From Tardiphaga sp051811025 (GTDB lineage Bacteria; Pseudomonadota; Alphaproteobacteria; Rhizobiales; Xanthobacteraceae): 64,000 bases of DNA. The notes beneath the pieces are model-generated. The model did no database searches and was not told the origin of the DNA. It worked only from the letters and a program-made list of their open reading frames with translations. A program made the translations under genes and the position numbers. The DNA is taken from the NCBI RefSeq assembly GCF_051811025.1, contig NZ_JBPWQE010000001.1, positions 3,534,001 to 3,598,000 on the forward strand, written 5' to 3'. Positions 25,208-34,708 of the stretch are shown in pieces. Positions within the stretch are counted from its first letter, which is position 1; the number at the start of each line of letters is the position of its first letter.

Positions 25208-26659
25208 ATGAACGAGCGTGCACCTGAGTCCTCTCTTTCCCCCATGGAGGTTTATACTGCGGAGAGAAAAAGGCATTGGGGTTCAAGAACCACCATTGAA
25301 TGTGGAAATAACGCCGCGCCTCGCGCCTATCGACGGACACTCGCCCATCTGTACCGCTTTCTGGTTCCTCAGGGAGCCCGTGTTCTGGAAGTCGGATGCG
25401 GCTCAGGAGATTTGCTTGCGGCCGTACAACCGTCACGCGGTTATGGAATCGATTTTTCGGAAGAGAGACTTGAGCGTGTCAATGCGACCGCCCTTCCGAG
25501 GGTGACCTTTCATAACCAGGACGCCCATTCCTTCAGAGTCGACGAGGCTATCGACTACGTCATCCTGTCCGATCTGGTTGACGATCTCTGGGATGTCGAA
25601 GCCGCCCTTCGTAACCTTGCCGGACAGATCTCGCCGGATACCCGAGTCATCATCAATTCCTACAGCAAGATCTGGGAATGGCCGCTTTGGCTTGCCCGCA
25701 AGTTTCGGCTGGCGACACCCCTGTTGCGACAGAACTGGCTCTCGCCGCACGACATTCAAAACATCGCAAGACTTGCGGGTTTTGAATGCGTCAGCACGTC
25801 GCCGGAAATTCTGTTGCCACTGGACATCCCGATCCTGTCGACGCTGTTCAACAGATATTTGGTTCGTCTGTGGCCGTTTCGGCTGTTTGCATTGACCAAT
25901 TTTTACGTGCTGCGCAAACGAACGCTCCGCCCCGAGGCGGAACTCACGGTCAGCGTGATCGTGCCAGCCAGAAACGAGGCCGGACATATCGCCGATCTGC
26001 TTCGGCGAATCCCAAAAATGGGCCGCGAGACGGAAGTCATTTTTGTCGAAGGTAATTCGACGGACGATACGTTCGAGGTCATTCAGCGCGAACTCTCCTC
26101 GCGCACCGACATCACCTCTGCACTTTACAAGCAGGACAAGAAGGGCAAGCGCAACGCTGTCGAACTCGGCTTCGCCAAAGCCAGCGGCGACATCCTGATG
26201 ATCTTGGACGCGGACATTTCTGTCCTGCCAGAAGATCTCCCCAAATTTCTGCGAGCATGGTCCAGCGGCGCCGGCGAATTCATAAACGGTGTGCGTCTTG
26301 TGTATCCGATGGAAGGCAATGCCATGCGCCCGCTCAATTTGCTGGGCAATCGCGCGTTCAGCCTCGCGATCTCCTGGGTGCTGGGGCAGAAATTGCAGGA
26401 CACTCTTTGCGGCACGAAAGTTCTGCATCGGGATCAGTATGCGAAGATTGTTGCCAGCAGATCGTATTTCGGCGACTTCGACCCGTTCGGCGACTTCGAC
26501 CTGATTTTCGGTGCAGCCAAGCAGAATTTGCAAATCATTGATTTGCCGATTCGCTATCACGAGCGCGTTTACGGCGAGACCAATATTGCGAGATGGCGGC
26601 ACGGCGTGATCCTTCTGAAGATGGTTCTGCTCGCGGCGCGCAAATTCAAATTCCGATAG
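25208..26659 (+). CDS. Methyltransferase-glycosyltransferase fusion, 483 aa
   Basis: Residues 1-235 are a class I SAM-dependent methyltransferase: motif I V-L-E-V-G-C-G-S-G-D at 59-68 and an acidic post-I residue in Y-G-I-D-F. Residues about 245-470 are a GT-A family 2 glycosyltransferase: S-V-I-V-P-A-R-N-E near 249-257, E-G-N-S-T-D-D near 281-287 and the metal-binding D-A-D at 334-336. The GT part resembles dolichyl-phosphate-mannose-synthase-like enzymes but lacks C-terminal membrane helices. Start at ATG 25208; an earlier TTG at 25163 is possible. It opens a run of six plus-strand genes. A sugar is probably methylated and transferred by one polypeptide; acceptor unknown. Confidence 0.82.
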   Translation: MNERAPESSLSPMEVYTAERKRHWGSRTTIECGNNAAPRAYRRTLAHLYRFLVPQGARVLEVGCGSGDLLAAVQPSRGYGIDFSEERLERVNATALPRVTFHNQDAHSFRVDEAIDYVILSDLVDDLWDVEAALRNLAGQISPDTRVIINSYSKIWEWPLWLARKFRLATPLLRQNWLSPHDIQNIARLAGFECVSTSPEILLPLDIPILSTLFNRYLVRLWPFRLFALTNFYVLRKRTLRPEAELTVSVIVPARNEAGHIADLLRRIPKMGRETEVIFVEGNSTDDTFEVIQRELSSRTDITSALYKQDKKGKRNAVELGFAKASGDILMILDADISVLPEDLPKFLRAWSSGAGEFINGVRLVYPMEGNAMRPLNLLGNRAFSLAISWVLGQKLQDTLCGTKVLHRDQYAKIVASRSYFGDFDPFGDFDLIFGAAKQNLQIIDLPIRYHERVYGETNIARWRHGVILLKMVLLAARKFKFR

Positions 26660-26670
26660 AGGGTGAAAAT

Positions 26671-27408
26671 GTGAAGACCGCCGATCTCGACGATCCCGCA
26701 GTCACCAATCAACGCATCGAAACCCTGCAGAAAAAGAAATTTCTGAATAGGATATATCGGGAATGGTACGCGACGATTGAAGCCGAACTTCCCGCGATCT
26801 CGGGGCCGGTGCTCGAGATTGGTTCGGGCGCCGGATTTCTCAACGAGTATATTCCGGACCTGATCACGTCGGATGTCATGCCCGTGCACGGCGTGCAGCG
26901 CGTGTTCGATGCGTGCGAGAGTTTACCGGAGGATTGCAAGGCGTTGCGCGCGGTCGTCATGGTGAACGCATTTCACCACCTGCCGCGCTCGCAACGTTTC
27001 CTTGCAAACGTTTCCACGTCACTAAAATCGGGCGGCCGCTTGATCATGATCGAGCCATGGAAAACGCCGTGGTCAACCCTCATCTACCGCAAACTCCATC
27101 ACGAACCTTTTGAGGATACGAGGACCGACTGGGATTTCGAATCGTCCGGTCCGCTTTCGGACGCCAACGGAGCGCTGCCCTGGATTGTGTTCGAGCGCGA
27201 CAGGCAACGCTTTGACCGCCTGTTTCCAGATCTTGTTTTGAGAAAGACCTCGCCCCTGATGCCGGCCAGCTATCTCATTTCGGGCGGGTATACCGGACCA
27301 TCTTTGTTGCCAGCACCGCTTTACCCGGCGTGCCGGACGATCGAGAAATGGACTGGCCTCGACAGGCTGCTCGGCCTGTTTGCTCTGATCTCGATCGAGA
27401 AACGATGA
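26671..27408 (+). CDS. SAM-dependent methyltransferase, 245 aa
   Basis: Class I methyltransferase fold with motif I V-L-E-I-G-S-G-A-G-F at about 47-56, a shortened post-I region and the typical M-V-N-A-F-H-H-L-P segment (motif II region) near 93-101. A C-terminal third containing several aromatic residues may bind the acceptor. GTG 26671 is preceded by AGAGGG at a good distance and starts 12 bases after the fusion gene stop. Part of the plus-strand glycan run, so the methyl acceptor is probably a sugar or lipid-linked glycan; this is inference. Confidence 0.8.
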   Translation: MKTADLDDPAVTNQRIETLQKKKFLNRIYREWYATIEAELPAISGPVLEIGSGAGFLNEYIPDLITSDVMPVHGVQRVFDACESLPEDCKALRAVVMVNAFHHLPRSQRFLANVSTSLKSGGRLIMIEPWKTPWSTLIYRKLHHEPFEDTRTDWDFESSGPLSDANGALPWIVFERDRQRFDRLFPDLVLRKTSPLMPASYLISGGYTGPSLLPAPLYPACRTIEKWTGLDRLLGLFALISIEKR

Positions 27409-27415
27409 TCTGCAA

Positions 27416-29077
27416 ATGGACGATGTGAAGACATTTGAGATGAACCGTTCTATCTCCACCGGTCTGCTCCTGACCGTTCCCGTATTCTGCTTCGTGGTCG
27501 GCCACATCCTGCTCCGATCGTATGAGCCAATCTATTTCGGTTTTACGAACCTCGCCTTTGGCTATGACTACGACCCAAGCTACGCGTACCTGTTCAATGG
27601 GGCCGCCGTCGCCGAACTGCATTCGCCAGGCATCGTCGTTCATCCCGGCACGACGTCATTTATCCTGATCGCCTGCTATCTTCGCCTGTATCAGGCGTGG
27701 AATTGGATATCGACGGCAGGCCAGCAAAACCTTCTTACCATCATCCTGAGCGATCCTGAAGCGGCTCTCAGGTTCGTATCTCGCGCGAATATGGTACTTT
27801 TCGCTTTTTGCGTGTTGTGGCTCGGGTTTGTGGCAAAGCAAGCGCTCCGGAACACGGAGGCAGCGCTCCTCATCCAAACACTCCCTATTCTATATGCCGA
27901 GTTCGTTCGCCCAGGCATGATTGGAGCCGAAGCAACGCTCATGGTTTTTGGCGTCCTGCTGCTGTCGCTATTCTTGCTCGAGTGGACGGTCTATCGAGAC
28001 GACACGCTTGACAAAAAACGCTGGCTCCCATTCGCAATCGGCTTGTGTATCGCCGCCATGCTGGTCGCAAAGATAACGAGCGCTCCGCTTCTTTTGCTGC
28101 TTGGAGCGATAGAAAGTCGACGAAGGCTATTGCTCGGCGTCGCCGGGGCCGTCGCGGGAATCGTGCTGCTGCTGCTTCCGATATTGCCCGGCCTCCTCGC
28201 AATGGCCAACTGGTATGTGGAACTCGCGACCCACACGGGGCAATATGGCAGTGGCTCGACGGGTGTCCTGGAGTGGGGGACGGTCAAAGGCAATGCATCG
28301 CGCTTGCTGAAGAATTATTGGCTCACTGGGCTGCTGCTCGTCGCTGCATCCGTCATCGTCGCTTCATCTGTCAGAGCCAGCCACAACTCCTTCAAAGAAA
28401 GGATGTCCGACTGGCGCAGCCGCTTTGTCATCGCAGCGCTAGGCGCATCGCTGCTGCTGACCGCCCTGGTTCTGAAGCATTTCGGTTTCCGCTACTTCGT
28501 GCCGTGTGTCATCGTATCATCCCTGCTTCTCGGCCTCTGCATCTTCCTGCATTTCAGCGAGTTGCTGCCACGGTCGTCGCGCCGCGCGATCCTGGCTGGC
28601 TCCCTGGCGTGCTATGCCGTATGGTTTGCCGCCTTTCGGGCGCCGGAACTGCCGACGAGCCTGTCACAGCGGGATGAAATTCAGCGTCGATCCAAATTCA
28701 TGCAATCGATGGCCAGCCTAAAGGCGGAACTTCCGAATTCGATCTGGATCGGAGCCTACGATGTTCACGATGTCAATTATGCCGTGGCGTTCGGAATCGG
28801 GTACGCGGGCGAACGAATTGCGCGCCAGATGGCTGGGCGCAGCCCGCTCGTCGCCTCATACAATCGCTGGAATAACAAATTCTGGCTGAACGGCGAATGG
28901 GTGCCCGGACAGGTCATCACGGAGCTTGTACGTCGGGGGAAATCCGTTTTTATGCTGTTGCCGAACGACTTGAGCCCGCAGAGTCTCGACGTGCAGGTGC
29001 AGTTGGAACGCGAGCTGTTTGATGGGACACATGTGTATCGTGTTATGGATCATCTAGATGGCAAGGGCAGCAATTAG
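27416..29077 (+). CDS. Polytopic membrane protein, GT-C-like glycosyltransferase, 553 aa
   Basis: About 10-11 hydrophobic segments cover residues 15-420, followed by a soluble C-terminal domain of about 130 residues. After the first membrane helix the periplasmic loop carries an acidic G-Y-D-Y-D-P-S-Y-A-Y motif, the position where GT-C enzymes (ArnT/PMT-like) hold catalytic acids. GT-C enzymes use polyprenyl-phosphate sugars as donors in the periplasm, which agrees with the GtrA gene that overlaps its 3' end by 20 bases. Start ATG 27416, eight bases after the previous stop; ATG 27440 is an alternative. Confidence 0.7.
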   Translation: MDDVKTFEMNRSISTGLLLTVPVFCFVVGHILLRSYEPIYFGFTNLAFGYDYDPSYAYLFNGAAVAELHSPGIVVHPGTTSFILIACYLRLYQAWNWISTAGQQNLLTIILSDPEAALRFVSRANMVLFAFCVLWLGFVAKQALRNTEAALLIQTLPILYAEFVRPGMIGAEATLMVFGVLLLSLFLLEWTVYRDDTLDKKRWLPFAIGLCIAAMLVAKITSAPLLLLLGAIESRRRLLLGVAGAVAGIVLLLLPILPGLLAMANWYVELATHTGQYGSGSTGVLEWGTVKGNASRLLKNYWLTGLLLVAASVIVASSVRASHNSFKERMSDWRSRFVIAALGASLLLTALVLKHFGFRYFVPCVIVSSLLLGLCIFLHFSELLPRSSRRAILAGSLACYAVWFAAFRAPELPTSLSQRDEIQRRSKFMQSMASLKAELPNSIWIGAYDVHDVNYAVAFGIGYAGERIARQMAGRSPLVASYNRWNNKFWLNGEWVPGQVITELVRRGKSVFMLLPNDLSPQSLDVQVQLERELFDGTHVYRVMDHLDGKGSN

Positions 29078-29546
29078 AGGCGCAGGTTCAGGCATGCATC
29101 AGTTGTGGCGAACAATGCGGTTCAGTCAGCGTGGTAGCTTCCTGCTGCTTCGCTACATTTTTATCGGATTAGCTTCCAATCTGATTTTTTTGGTGATTTC
29201 CAACCTCGTCTACAATCAGACTGGAAACGGATGGCAGAGTTCTCTGGTCGGCGGCATCGGATCAATTTTCGTGTCGTTTATGGGCCACGGCTTCGTGACC
29301 TACAGATCCGTCATTCGACCCATTACGGTCGTCAAGTTCTTCTGCCTAGTCGGCTGGAATCTGATGATGATCCAGCTCATCACCTACAGCACCCATTCGA
29401 TTCTTCGCCTCCCCTATCTCGTCACCACGTTCATCGTCATCACCATCATTCCATTTACGTCGTTTCTCTTCAGCCGATATTACGTGTTTAGCCCGGGATC
29501 GCGAGATCGCTACGATGTATCCGAACCTGCGCGTCCCGAGCGGTAA
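29058..29546 (+). CDS. GtrA-family membrane protein (second copy), 162 aa
   Basis: Four hydrophobic segments with the GtrA pattern: F-I-G-L-A-S-N-L-I-F near 35-44, S-F-M-G-H-G-F-V-T-Y (arginine-rich short loop after it) and a final S-R-Y-Y-V-F. It diverges strongly from the copy at 23137. ATG 29058 overlaps the GT-C-like gene by 20 bases, suggesting coupled translation; ATG 29094 would avoid the overlap and keep all helices. Likely role: moving a polyprenyl-phosphate sugar across the inner membrane for the overlapping GT-C-like enzyme. Confidence 0.78.
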   Translation: MARAAIRGAGSGMHQLWRTMRFSQRGSFLLLRYIFIGLASNLIFLVISNLVYNQTGNGWQSSLVGGIGSIFVSFMGHGFVTYRSVIRPITVVKFFCLVGWNLMMIQLITYSTHSILRLPYLVTTFIVITIIPFTSFLFSRYYVFSPGSRDRYDVSEPARPER

Positions 29547-29599
29547 GAGACTTTCAGCGAAGCATTGACGACGGACGTCTCGGAGTAGCCAGAACTGAA

Positions 29600-30448
29600 A
29601 TGAAGACGCGAACCAAAATAGCCATCGCCGGCTTCATGGCGAAGCCGCTGATCGCACTGCGCGGAGGCCTTGGAGTCGGCCCTATCGTCCGAACGCGGCG
29701 GAGCGACTTCAATTGGGAGCTTGATCTGCGCGAGGGAATCGATTTTTCGCTGTACGTCGCGCAATACGAGCGTCGGACCACGCGCTTTCTCACCACGCAT
29801 TTGAAGCGCGGCGACATCGCGCTGGACCTGGGGGCAAATATCGGAGCACAGACGCTCCCGATGGCCCAGGCGGTTGGCGACACCGGGCGTGTTATCGCCG
29901 TTGAAGCGACCGACTACGCCATGAGCAAGCTTCAGCGAAACCTGTCGCTCAATCCGGGCCTGACGAGCCGCGTGACCTGCGTTCAGGCAATCCTCAGCGA
30001 TTCCGACGGCAGCGAAAACAACAGCATCTATTCGAGCTGGCCGATTACCAGCACGGCGGAGGATCTTGACCGGCATGGCGTGCACGGCGGCGTCCTGAAA
30101 TCGACCAACGGAGCGTTTCGCTCCCTGGACGCACTTGTAGCCGAACTCGGATTGCCCAATGTCCATTTCATCAAGTTGGATGTCGATGGCAATGAATTGA
30201 GCGTTCTCAGATCTGGCGCTGAGACAATTCGCCGTTACCGACCCAAGATGGTGGTCGAATTTGCGCCGTATCTGCATCGCAGTGTCCCGGGAGGCTTCGA
30301 AGCTCTACTGCAATTCATCGGGGATGCAAGATATGCGCTCTACAAGACAGATGGCGAGACGCCAGTAATGGCCACGACCGATGCCTTCGATCAGATCGTG
30401 GATGACGGGGCCAGCATTGATCTCGAATTGCGTCCGCTACCGCTCTAA
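29600..30448 (+). CDS. FkbM-family methyltransferase, 282 aa
   Basis: Motif I is A-L-D-L-G-A-N-I-G-A at 74-83, and the family-specific I-K-L-D-V-D-G-N-E near 192-200 holds the FkbM signature (K-x-D-V-x-G-x-E). FkbM-type enzymes are SAM-dependent O-methyltransferases often found in polysaccharide clusters. ATG 29600 lies 53 bases after the GtrA stop; no strong ribosome site is visible. A methylated sugar in the surface glycan is the likely product. Confidence 0.85.
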   Translation: MKTRTKIAIAGFMAKPLIALRGGLGVGPIVRTRRSDFNWELDLREGIDFSLYVAQYERRTTRFLTTHLKRGDIALDLGANIGAQTLPMAQAVGDTGRVIAVEATDYAMSKLQRNLSLNPGLTSRVTCVQAILSDSDGSENNSIYSSWPITSTAEDLDRHGVHGGVLKSTNGAFRSLDALVAELGLPNVHFIKLDVDGNELSVLRSGAETIRRYRPKMVVEFAPYLHRSVPGGFEALLQFIGDARYALYKTDGETPVMATTDAFDQIVDDGASIDLELRPLPL

Positions 30449-30549
30449 AAACAAGGTATGCGGCGTACCGATGACACGACGGGTTCTCTTCGCTACAGGT
30501 CATAAGATCATCGAGCATCGAGTGATCTGCGCTAAAACGGGTTAATTCC

Positions 30550-31326
30550 ATGAAGACGATCTGGTCCGCGGCGCTGGTTGCCGCTCTTGGCGCACTCTCC
30601 GGGTCGGTCTATGTCGGCGGCCGGGCCATCTCCGACAAGATCAGCGCTCAGACAGCGCAAATTTCTGCGCTCTCAAGCAAGACCGAGCTCCTGCTGGAAG
30701 ACCTTCGCGGAAACGCCAGGCCGGAGGCAGGACACCTGCACACCGATGTTCGCGTGAGTGCGATTCACAGTCAGATGGACCAGGTGACGGATCCCGTCGT
30801 CGTGGTCGGCGACAGCATCACTGAACTTGCGCTATTACCGGCCGCGATCTGCGGCAGGCCCGTGATTAATGCAGGCATCGGCGGGCTGGCGATCTCCAAT
30901 TACTTGCCACTCGTCGACGCGATCTTCGGAAACAAACGGGTGCCGCTGATCGTCGTCGCACTGGGCACGAATGATTCCCAGAAGGCATATCGCGACGCTG
31001 CGCCAATTGCCAAACGATACACTGCGTTGACAGCGGCGCTGACGGCCAAAACCGATTCATTCGTTTATGCCGGCATCCCCCCGATCGAAAAAGCACCGCT
31101 TTCCGACATGTACTTTTCCACAGCGTTGGCGGATCAAAACGATAGCGACATACGAAAGCTGGCCGATGCGCGCTCTATCGCCTTCATTGACTTCAGAGCA
31201 AAGATGTCGGGCGAAAAGCTGACGACCGATGGCATCCACCTGACTGCGGATTCATACAAGCCATGGCTGACGGCCATGGTCGGCACGATCCAACAAAAGC
31301 TCGGATGCAACGTCGGAAGCAAATAG
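30550..31326 (+). CDS. SGNH/GDSL-type hydrolase with N-terminal membrane anchor, 258 aa
   Basis: The blocks of SGNH hydrolases are present: G-D-S-I-T with Ser 89, the Gly block I-N-A-G-I-G-G near 106-112, G-T-N-D with Asn 141, and D-G-I-H-L with Asp 227 and His 230. The first 24 residues form a hydrophobic anchor or uncleaved signal, followed by a short Ser/Gln/Lys coiled stretch, so the catalytic domain is probably periplasmic. Such enzymes in glycan loci often remove or transfer O-acetyl groups. It is the last gene of the plus-strand run and faces a convergent epimerase gene. Confidence 0.82.
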   Translation: MKTIWSAALVAALGALSGSVYVGGRAISDKISAQTAQISALSSKTELLLEDLRGNARPEAGHLHTDVRVSAIHSQMDQVTDPVVVVGDSITELALLPAAICGRPVINAGIGGLAISNYLPLVDAIFGNKRVPLIVVALGTNDSQKAYRDAAPIAKRYTALTAALTAKTDSFVYAGIPPIEKAPLSDMYFSTALADQNDSDIRKLADARSIAFIDFRAKMSGEKLTTDGIHLTADSYKPWLTAMVGTIQQKLGCNVGSK

Positions 31327-31432
31327 ACGCGGCGCTAAACGGCATCTACCGTTTTCAAGGCAAGCACTCTCAACGCCGCAGCGACACGTCTGCCGCCCGA
31401 ACGACAATTTGCGCGGTGCGTCTCGTCTGCCG

Positions 31433-32386
31433 TCACTGTCCTGAAGAACAGCCTGCACGTCGGCGCGTTCTGTAAAAGGCGCCAACCGCCCTCAGGCCCT
31501 CCTCGGTCGAAACCAAGGGCCGAAAACCGGCGCTCTGGAGCTTTGTGGAATCAACGACGAATTCCTGTCCAATACGCCCCCAAATATCCGGGCGCCCGAC
31601 GATACGGAGCACATGCTCGAAAAACGCCGGCGGTACCGGAACGAGGCAGGGTTGCCTGCCGAGGCCGCGACGAAGCTGCAAGAACATTGCGGAGACCGTG
31701 ATCGCTTCGGGATCGGCCACGAGAAACGTCTGATTGAGAGTCGCCTCGCCGTCGAGACAGAAGATGACGGCCGCGATCAGGTTGTCGATCGCGAGAAGCG
31801 ACCGACGAATCTCAAGCGCGCCAAAGGGAAGCGGCAGTGACAAACGGGCAAGTCGGACAGCGAGCGCGAAATTCGCCTTGGCAGCTGCGCCATAGACGAC
31901 GACTGGACGGAGAATAGTGTAAGGCGCGCCGCTGTCTTCCACAGCACGTTCCGCTGCGATTTTGGCACGGTCATATGCGGTCGCCGGATCCGGCGCGTGA
32001 CCTTCTATTACAGCACCTTTCGAGGTGGACCCGGCATGCACACCGGCCGACGACATGAAGATCAGCCGCCTGACGTCGTGCCGCTGACAAGCCGCCGCAA
32101 GAGCCGCAACGGCACCTCGATTGACCCTATCGATCGCGTCGCCGTGTACGCCATTGCGATGGGCAATTCCGGCCAGATGTACGACAACGTCCACATTGGC
32201 CAGCAGCGAAGACCATTCAACCGCGCCCCGCAGATCCGGCAATTGAACCCATTCGACCCGTCCTGATGGAAAGTTCGCGCGCTGCCGCGAAGCGGCGCGC
32301 ACCCGATGGCCGGACGCGACCAGAGCCGTAACAAGAGCCTCTCCGATGAAGCCGGAAGCGCCGGTCACTAACACGCGCAACGCCAT
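31433..32386 (-). CDS. NAD-dependent epimerase/dehydratase, 317 aa
   Basis: Extended SDR enzyme: nucleotide loop T-G-A-S-G-F-I-G at 8-15, H-L-A-G-I-A-H near 70, active-site Ser in M-S-S-A-G-V, and Y-D-R-A-K (Tyr/Lys pair) near 137-141. The pattern resembles WbpV/WbpK-type or UDP-glucose 4-epimerase-like enzymes that make HexNAc or deoxyhexose precursors. Full length with typical C-terminal lid. The start codon is preceded by AGGGGA. Divergent from the fucosyltransferase-like gene (32669), with 282 bases between. Confidence 0.85.
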   Translation of the reverse strand: MALRVLVTGASGFIGEALVTALVASGHRVRAASRQRANFPSGRVEWVQLPDLRGAVEWSSLLANVDVVVHLAGIAHRNGVHGDAIDRVNRGAVAALAAACQRHDVRRLIFMSSAGVHAGSTSKGAVIEGHAPDPATAYDRAKIAAERAVEDSGAPYTILRPVVVYGAAAKANFALAVRLARLSLPLPFGALEIRRSLLAIDNLIAAVIFCLDGEATLNQTFLVADPEAITVSAMFLQLRRGLGRQPCLVPVPPAFFEHVLRIVGRPDIWGRIGQEFVVDSTKLQSAGFRPLVSTEEGLRAVGAFYRTRRRAGCSSGQ

Positions 32387-32668
32387 TAAATCCCCTATTG
32401 AAAGCGCAGCCGACCATGGCGGACCGTGCAGCGGAGCAACGTCAGTTCAAAGAATCTGGGGAACATGAGAACCGCAACGACGTCAATCACGCCTGCACAT
32501 GGCTGACATCCATTGCGTGCGTGCATCGATCTGCTATGCGATATATGTCTGTCACAGCCAATACAACCCATCCGAGCATACGCCGCTCGTCCCAATATCC
32601 ATTGGCTGGTGACTATTATCTCCATACGCATTCGCTATCACAACGCCCATGCCCTGGTTGAGATCTTG

Positions 32669-33520
32669 ATGTGCACAGACCAACGGGCTGCTAAAGCGGC
32701 CAAGATCAGCACCACACTCGTTTATACCGACGATCAGGGGCGGCTCGCCAATCAACTCTTCAGCCATGCTCATCTCCTGGCATTCTGCCTGGAGCACTCA
32801 CCTCGCTTCTCGCTGTTCAATCAATCACTCGCGCCTTTTCGCCAGCACCTTGGTCGTGGCACCGAAGTGTTCGGAGGCCCCGCTCGACCGTTCACGCTGG
32901 TAGCACGCCTGCTATTTGCCAGATGGAGCATCAGGCGATTCATGAAATTGATTCCCCCAAGCACAAACAGTCTTGCCCGCCCGGATTGGCTCGCGCGACA
33001 TCGGCATGTTGTTCTTCACGGCCTGCGAGACTGCGATGCCTCTCTCCTTCACCGGCATCGGGAAGGGGTTCTCGAACGTATTGCGCTGCGATACCATCAA
33101 GAGCTCGTCGATGAGATCGCCGCAAGGGCCCGGTCTGACTGCGACTATTTGATCGGAGTGCACATCCGGCACGGCGATTTCCGAACATTCGCGGGCGGCG
33201 CTCTATTCGTGCCGACGTCGGATTATGCTCGCGCAATGCTGGAGGTCAAGAAGTCGACGCCGCACAGGATTTCGTTCTTGGTCTGCTCCGATGAACGGCG
33301 TAATGAAGCCGAGTTTCCCGGTCTCGATGTGACGATTGCAACCGGCACATCACCGGCCGACGACCTTACGCTGCTGTCGAGATGCAACGGCGTCATAGGC
33401 TGCCACTCCACCTTCGCCGCGTGGGCATGTTTCGCAGGAAATATCCCGCTGCTTCCGATCGAAAGCGGAATGCCAGCGGCGACCATTCGCGAGGCTGCCA
33501 AAGAATTTTGGACCAGGTAG
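32669..33520 (+). CDS. GT11-like (alpha-1,2-fucosyltransferase type) glycosyltransferase, 283 aa
   Basis: Two GT11/fucosyltransferase motifs are visible: G-R-L-A-N-Q-L-F near residues 24-31 (the family has G-x-L-G-N-Q-x-F) and V-H-I-R-H-G-D-F at 164-171 (the donor-binding H-x-R-R-G-D-Y motif, with His for one Arg). A late C-H-S-T-F-A-A-W-A segment fits the third motif (S-x-F-S-W-W). This is a divergent member, but GDP-fucose is made by genes 2-5 kb away (fcl, gmd). ATG 32669 is chosen; an earlier in-frame ATG at 32513 adds 52 uncharacteristic residues. It is the only plus-strand gene inside the minus-strand cluster. Confidence 0.7.
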   Translation: MCTDQRAAKAAKISTTLVYTDDQGRLANQLFSHAHLLAFCLEHSPRFSLFNQSLAPFRQHLGRGTEVFGGPARPFTLVARLLFARWSIRRFMKLIPPSTNSLARPDWLARHRHVVLHGLRDCDASLLHRHREGVLERIALRYHQELVDEIAARARSDCDYLIGVHIRHGDFRTFAGGALFVPTSDYARAMLEVKKSTPHRISFLVCSDERRNEAEFPGLDVTIATGTSPADDLTLLSRCNGVIGCHSTFAAWACFAGNIPLLPIESGMPAATIREAAKEFWTR

Positions 33521-33540
33521 TCGTCGCCTAGAACGCCTTT

Positions 33541-34692
33541 TTATCCGGGGGCCTTTGCAACCCGCCTGTAGATCGACGCATAGGCCCCTGCCATCCTCTC
33601 TGCCCGGAACAGCGCCTCGAAGCGCTCGCGCGCAGCACGTCCCATTGCTGCAGCCAGCTCCGCGTTATCCCATATCCGCGTCATCGCAGACGCCAGCGCA
33701 AGCGGATCTGCAGGAGGCACGGTGATCCCTGTCTCGCCGTCGATATTGACGTAGTCCGTTCCCGTGCCCATGGCGCAAGAGATCATCGGGCGGCCGGCAC
33801 GTGCCGCCTCCAAAAGAGCAACACCGAATGCTTCGGAGCGAAGATGCGAGGGAAAAATGAACCCGCAACACAAGTCGAGCAGAACCGCTTTTTCGGCGTC
33901 GCCGACTGCGCCAACCATATGCAAATTTGGCAAACCTGCACGCTCGATCGCAGCGCGCTCTTCACCATCGCCAACGAGCACGATTGGCAGGCCACTTTGC
34001 CGCGCGGCTTCGATGAGGAAGCTTACGCCCTTGTAGTAACGCAACACACCGACGAAAAGGAAGAAGCGCGGCGGCAGACGCACGGCAAATGATGTCCGCA
34101 GCGCGGCATCGATGCTGCCCGGATCTGCGTCAATGCCGATAGGCACAACCTCAGTCACCAGCGGAAATTGCCGCAACACCGGACTGGTCTCGATGTAGTT
34201 CGGCGAGGTCGCGACAATTGCGCTCTGCAAAGCGAGGAAACGCATCATCAACGGCCGATACAGCGCGAGCAGCCCCGACTGACGCACGATGTCAGAATGA
34301 TAGGTGACGATTGCAGGCCGCCCGCGCCCGTGAGCCAGATGCAACAGATCCATGAATGGCCACGGGAAGTGGTAGTGAATGACGTCGGCCTGGCTTACGC
34401 GGTCGCGAAACCGGCGAAAGGCGGACAGCGACAGGCCCGTGGATGCGACGAACGCATCCTGGCGCGCGCGAAACACACGCACGCTATCAAAATCGATTTC
34501 GGCAGGTTCGGGCGACGGACTGACAGTAAAGACCTCGCCGTCGATGCCAAACGCTCGGCCGAAGCGTATGATGCCATGTATTACGCGTTCAATGCCGCCG
34601 AACGTATCTGGCGGATAAGTCTTGAAGACGTGCAGTACCTTCAACCGGCGACCGGCGTGATCGTCCCGTACAATTTCTGCTTGTGTTGTCAT
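33541..34692 (-). CDS. Glycosyltransferase family 4, 383 aa
   Basis: GT-B fold enzyme: N-terminal V-L-H-V-F-K-T-Y-P-P-D-T-F-G-G-I-E-R loop, V-G-V-L-R-Y-Y-K-G donor-side start near 207, and the E-x7-E motif in S-E-A-F-G-V-A-L-L-E near 288-297. ATG 34692 lies 16 bases after the stop of the preceding family 2 gene, so both belong to one transcript. The N-terminal P-P-D-T-x-G-G-I-E-R loop is common in WcaL/mannosyltransferase-like enzymes; the sugar is not assignable. It is the last gene of the minus-strand cluster. Confidence 0.88.
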   Translation of the reverse strand: MTTQAEIVRDDHAGRRLKVLHVFKTYPPDTFGGIERVIHGIIRFGRAFGIDGEVFTVSPSPEPAEIDFDSVRVFRARQDAFVASTGLSLSAFRRFRDRVSQADVIHYHFPWPFMDLLHLAHGRGRPAIVTYHSDIVRQSGLLALYRPLMMRFLALQSAIVATSPNYIETSPVLRQFPLVTEVVPIGIDADPGSIDAALRTSFAVRLPPRFFLFVGVLRYYKGVSFLIEAARQSGLPIVLVGDGEERAAIERAGLPNLHMVGAVGDAEKAVLLDLCCGFIFPSHLRSEAFGVALLEAARAGRPMISCAMGTGTDYVNIDGETGITVPPADPLALASAMTRIWDNAELAAAMGRAARERFEALFRAERMAGAYASIYRRVAKAPG

Positions 34693-34708
34693 GACCTGCA
34701 CTGTGCGC

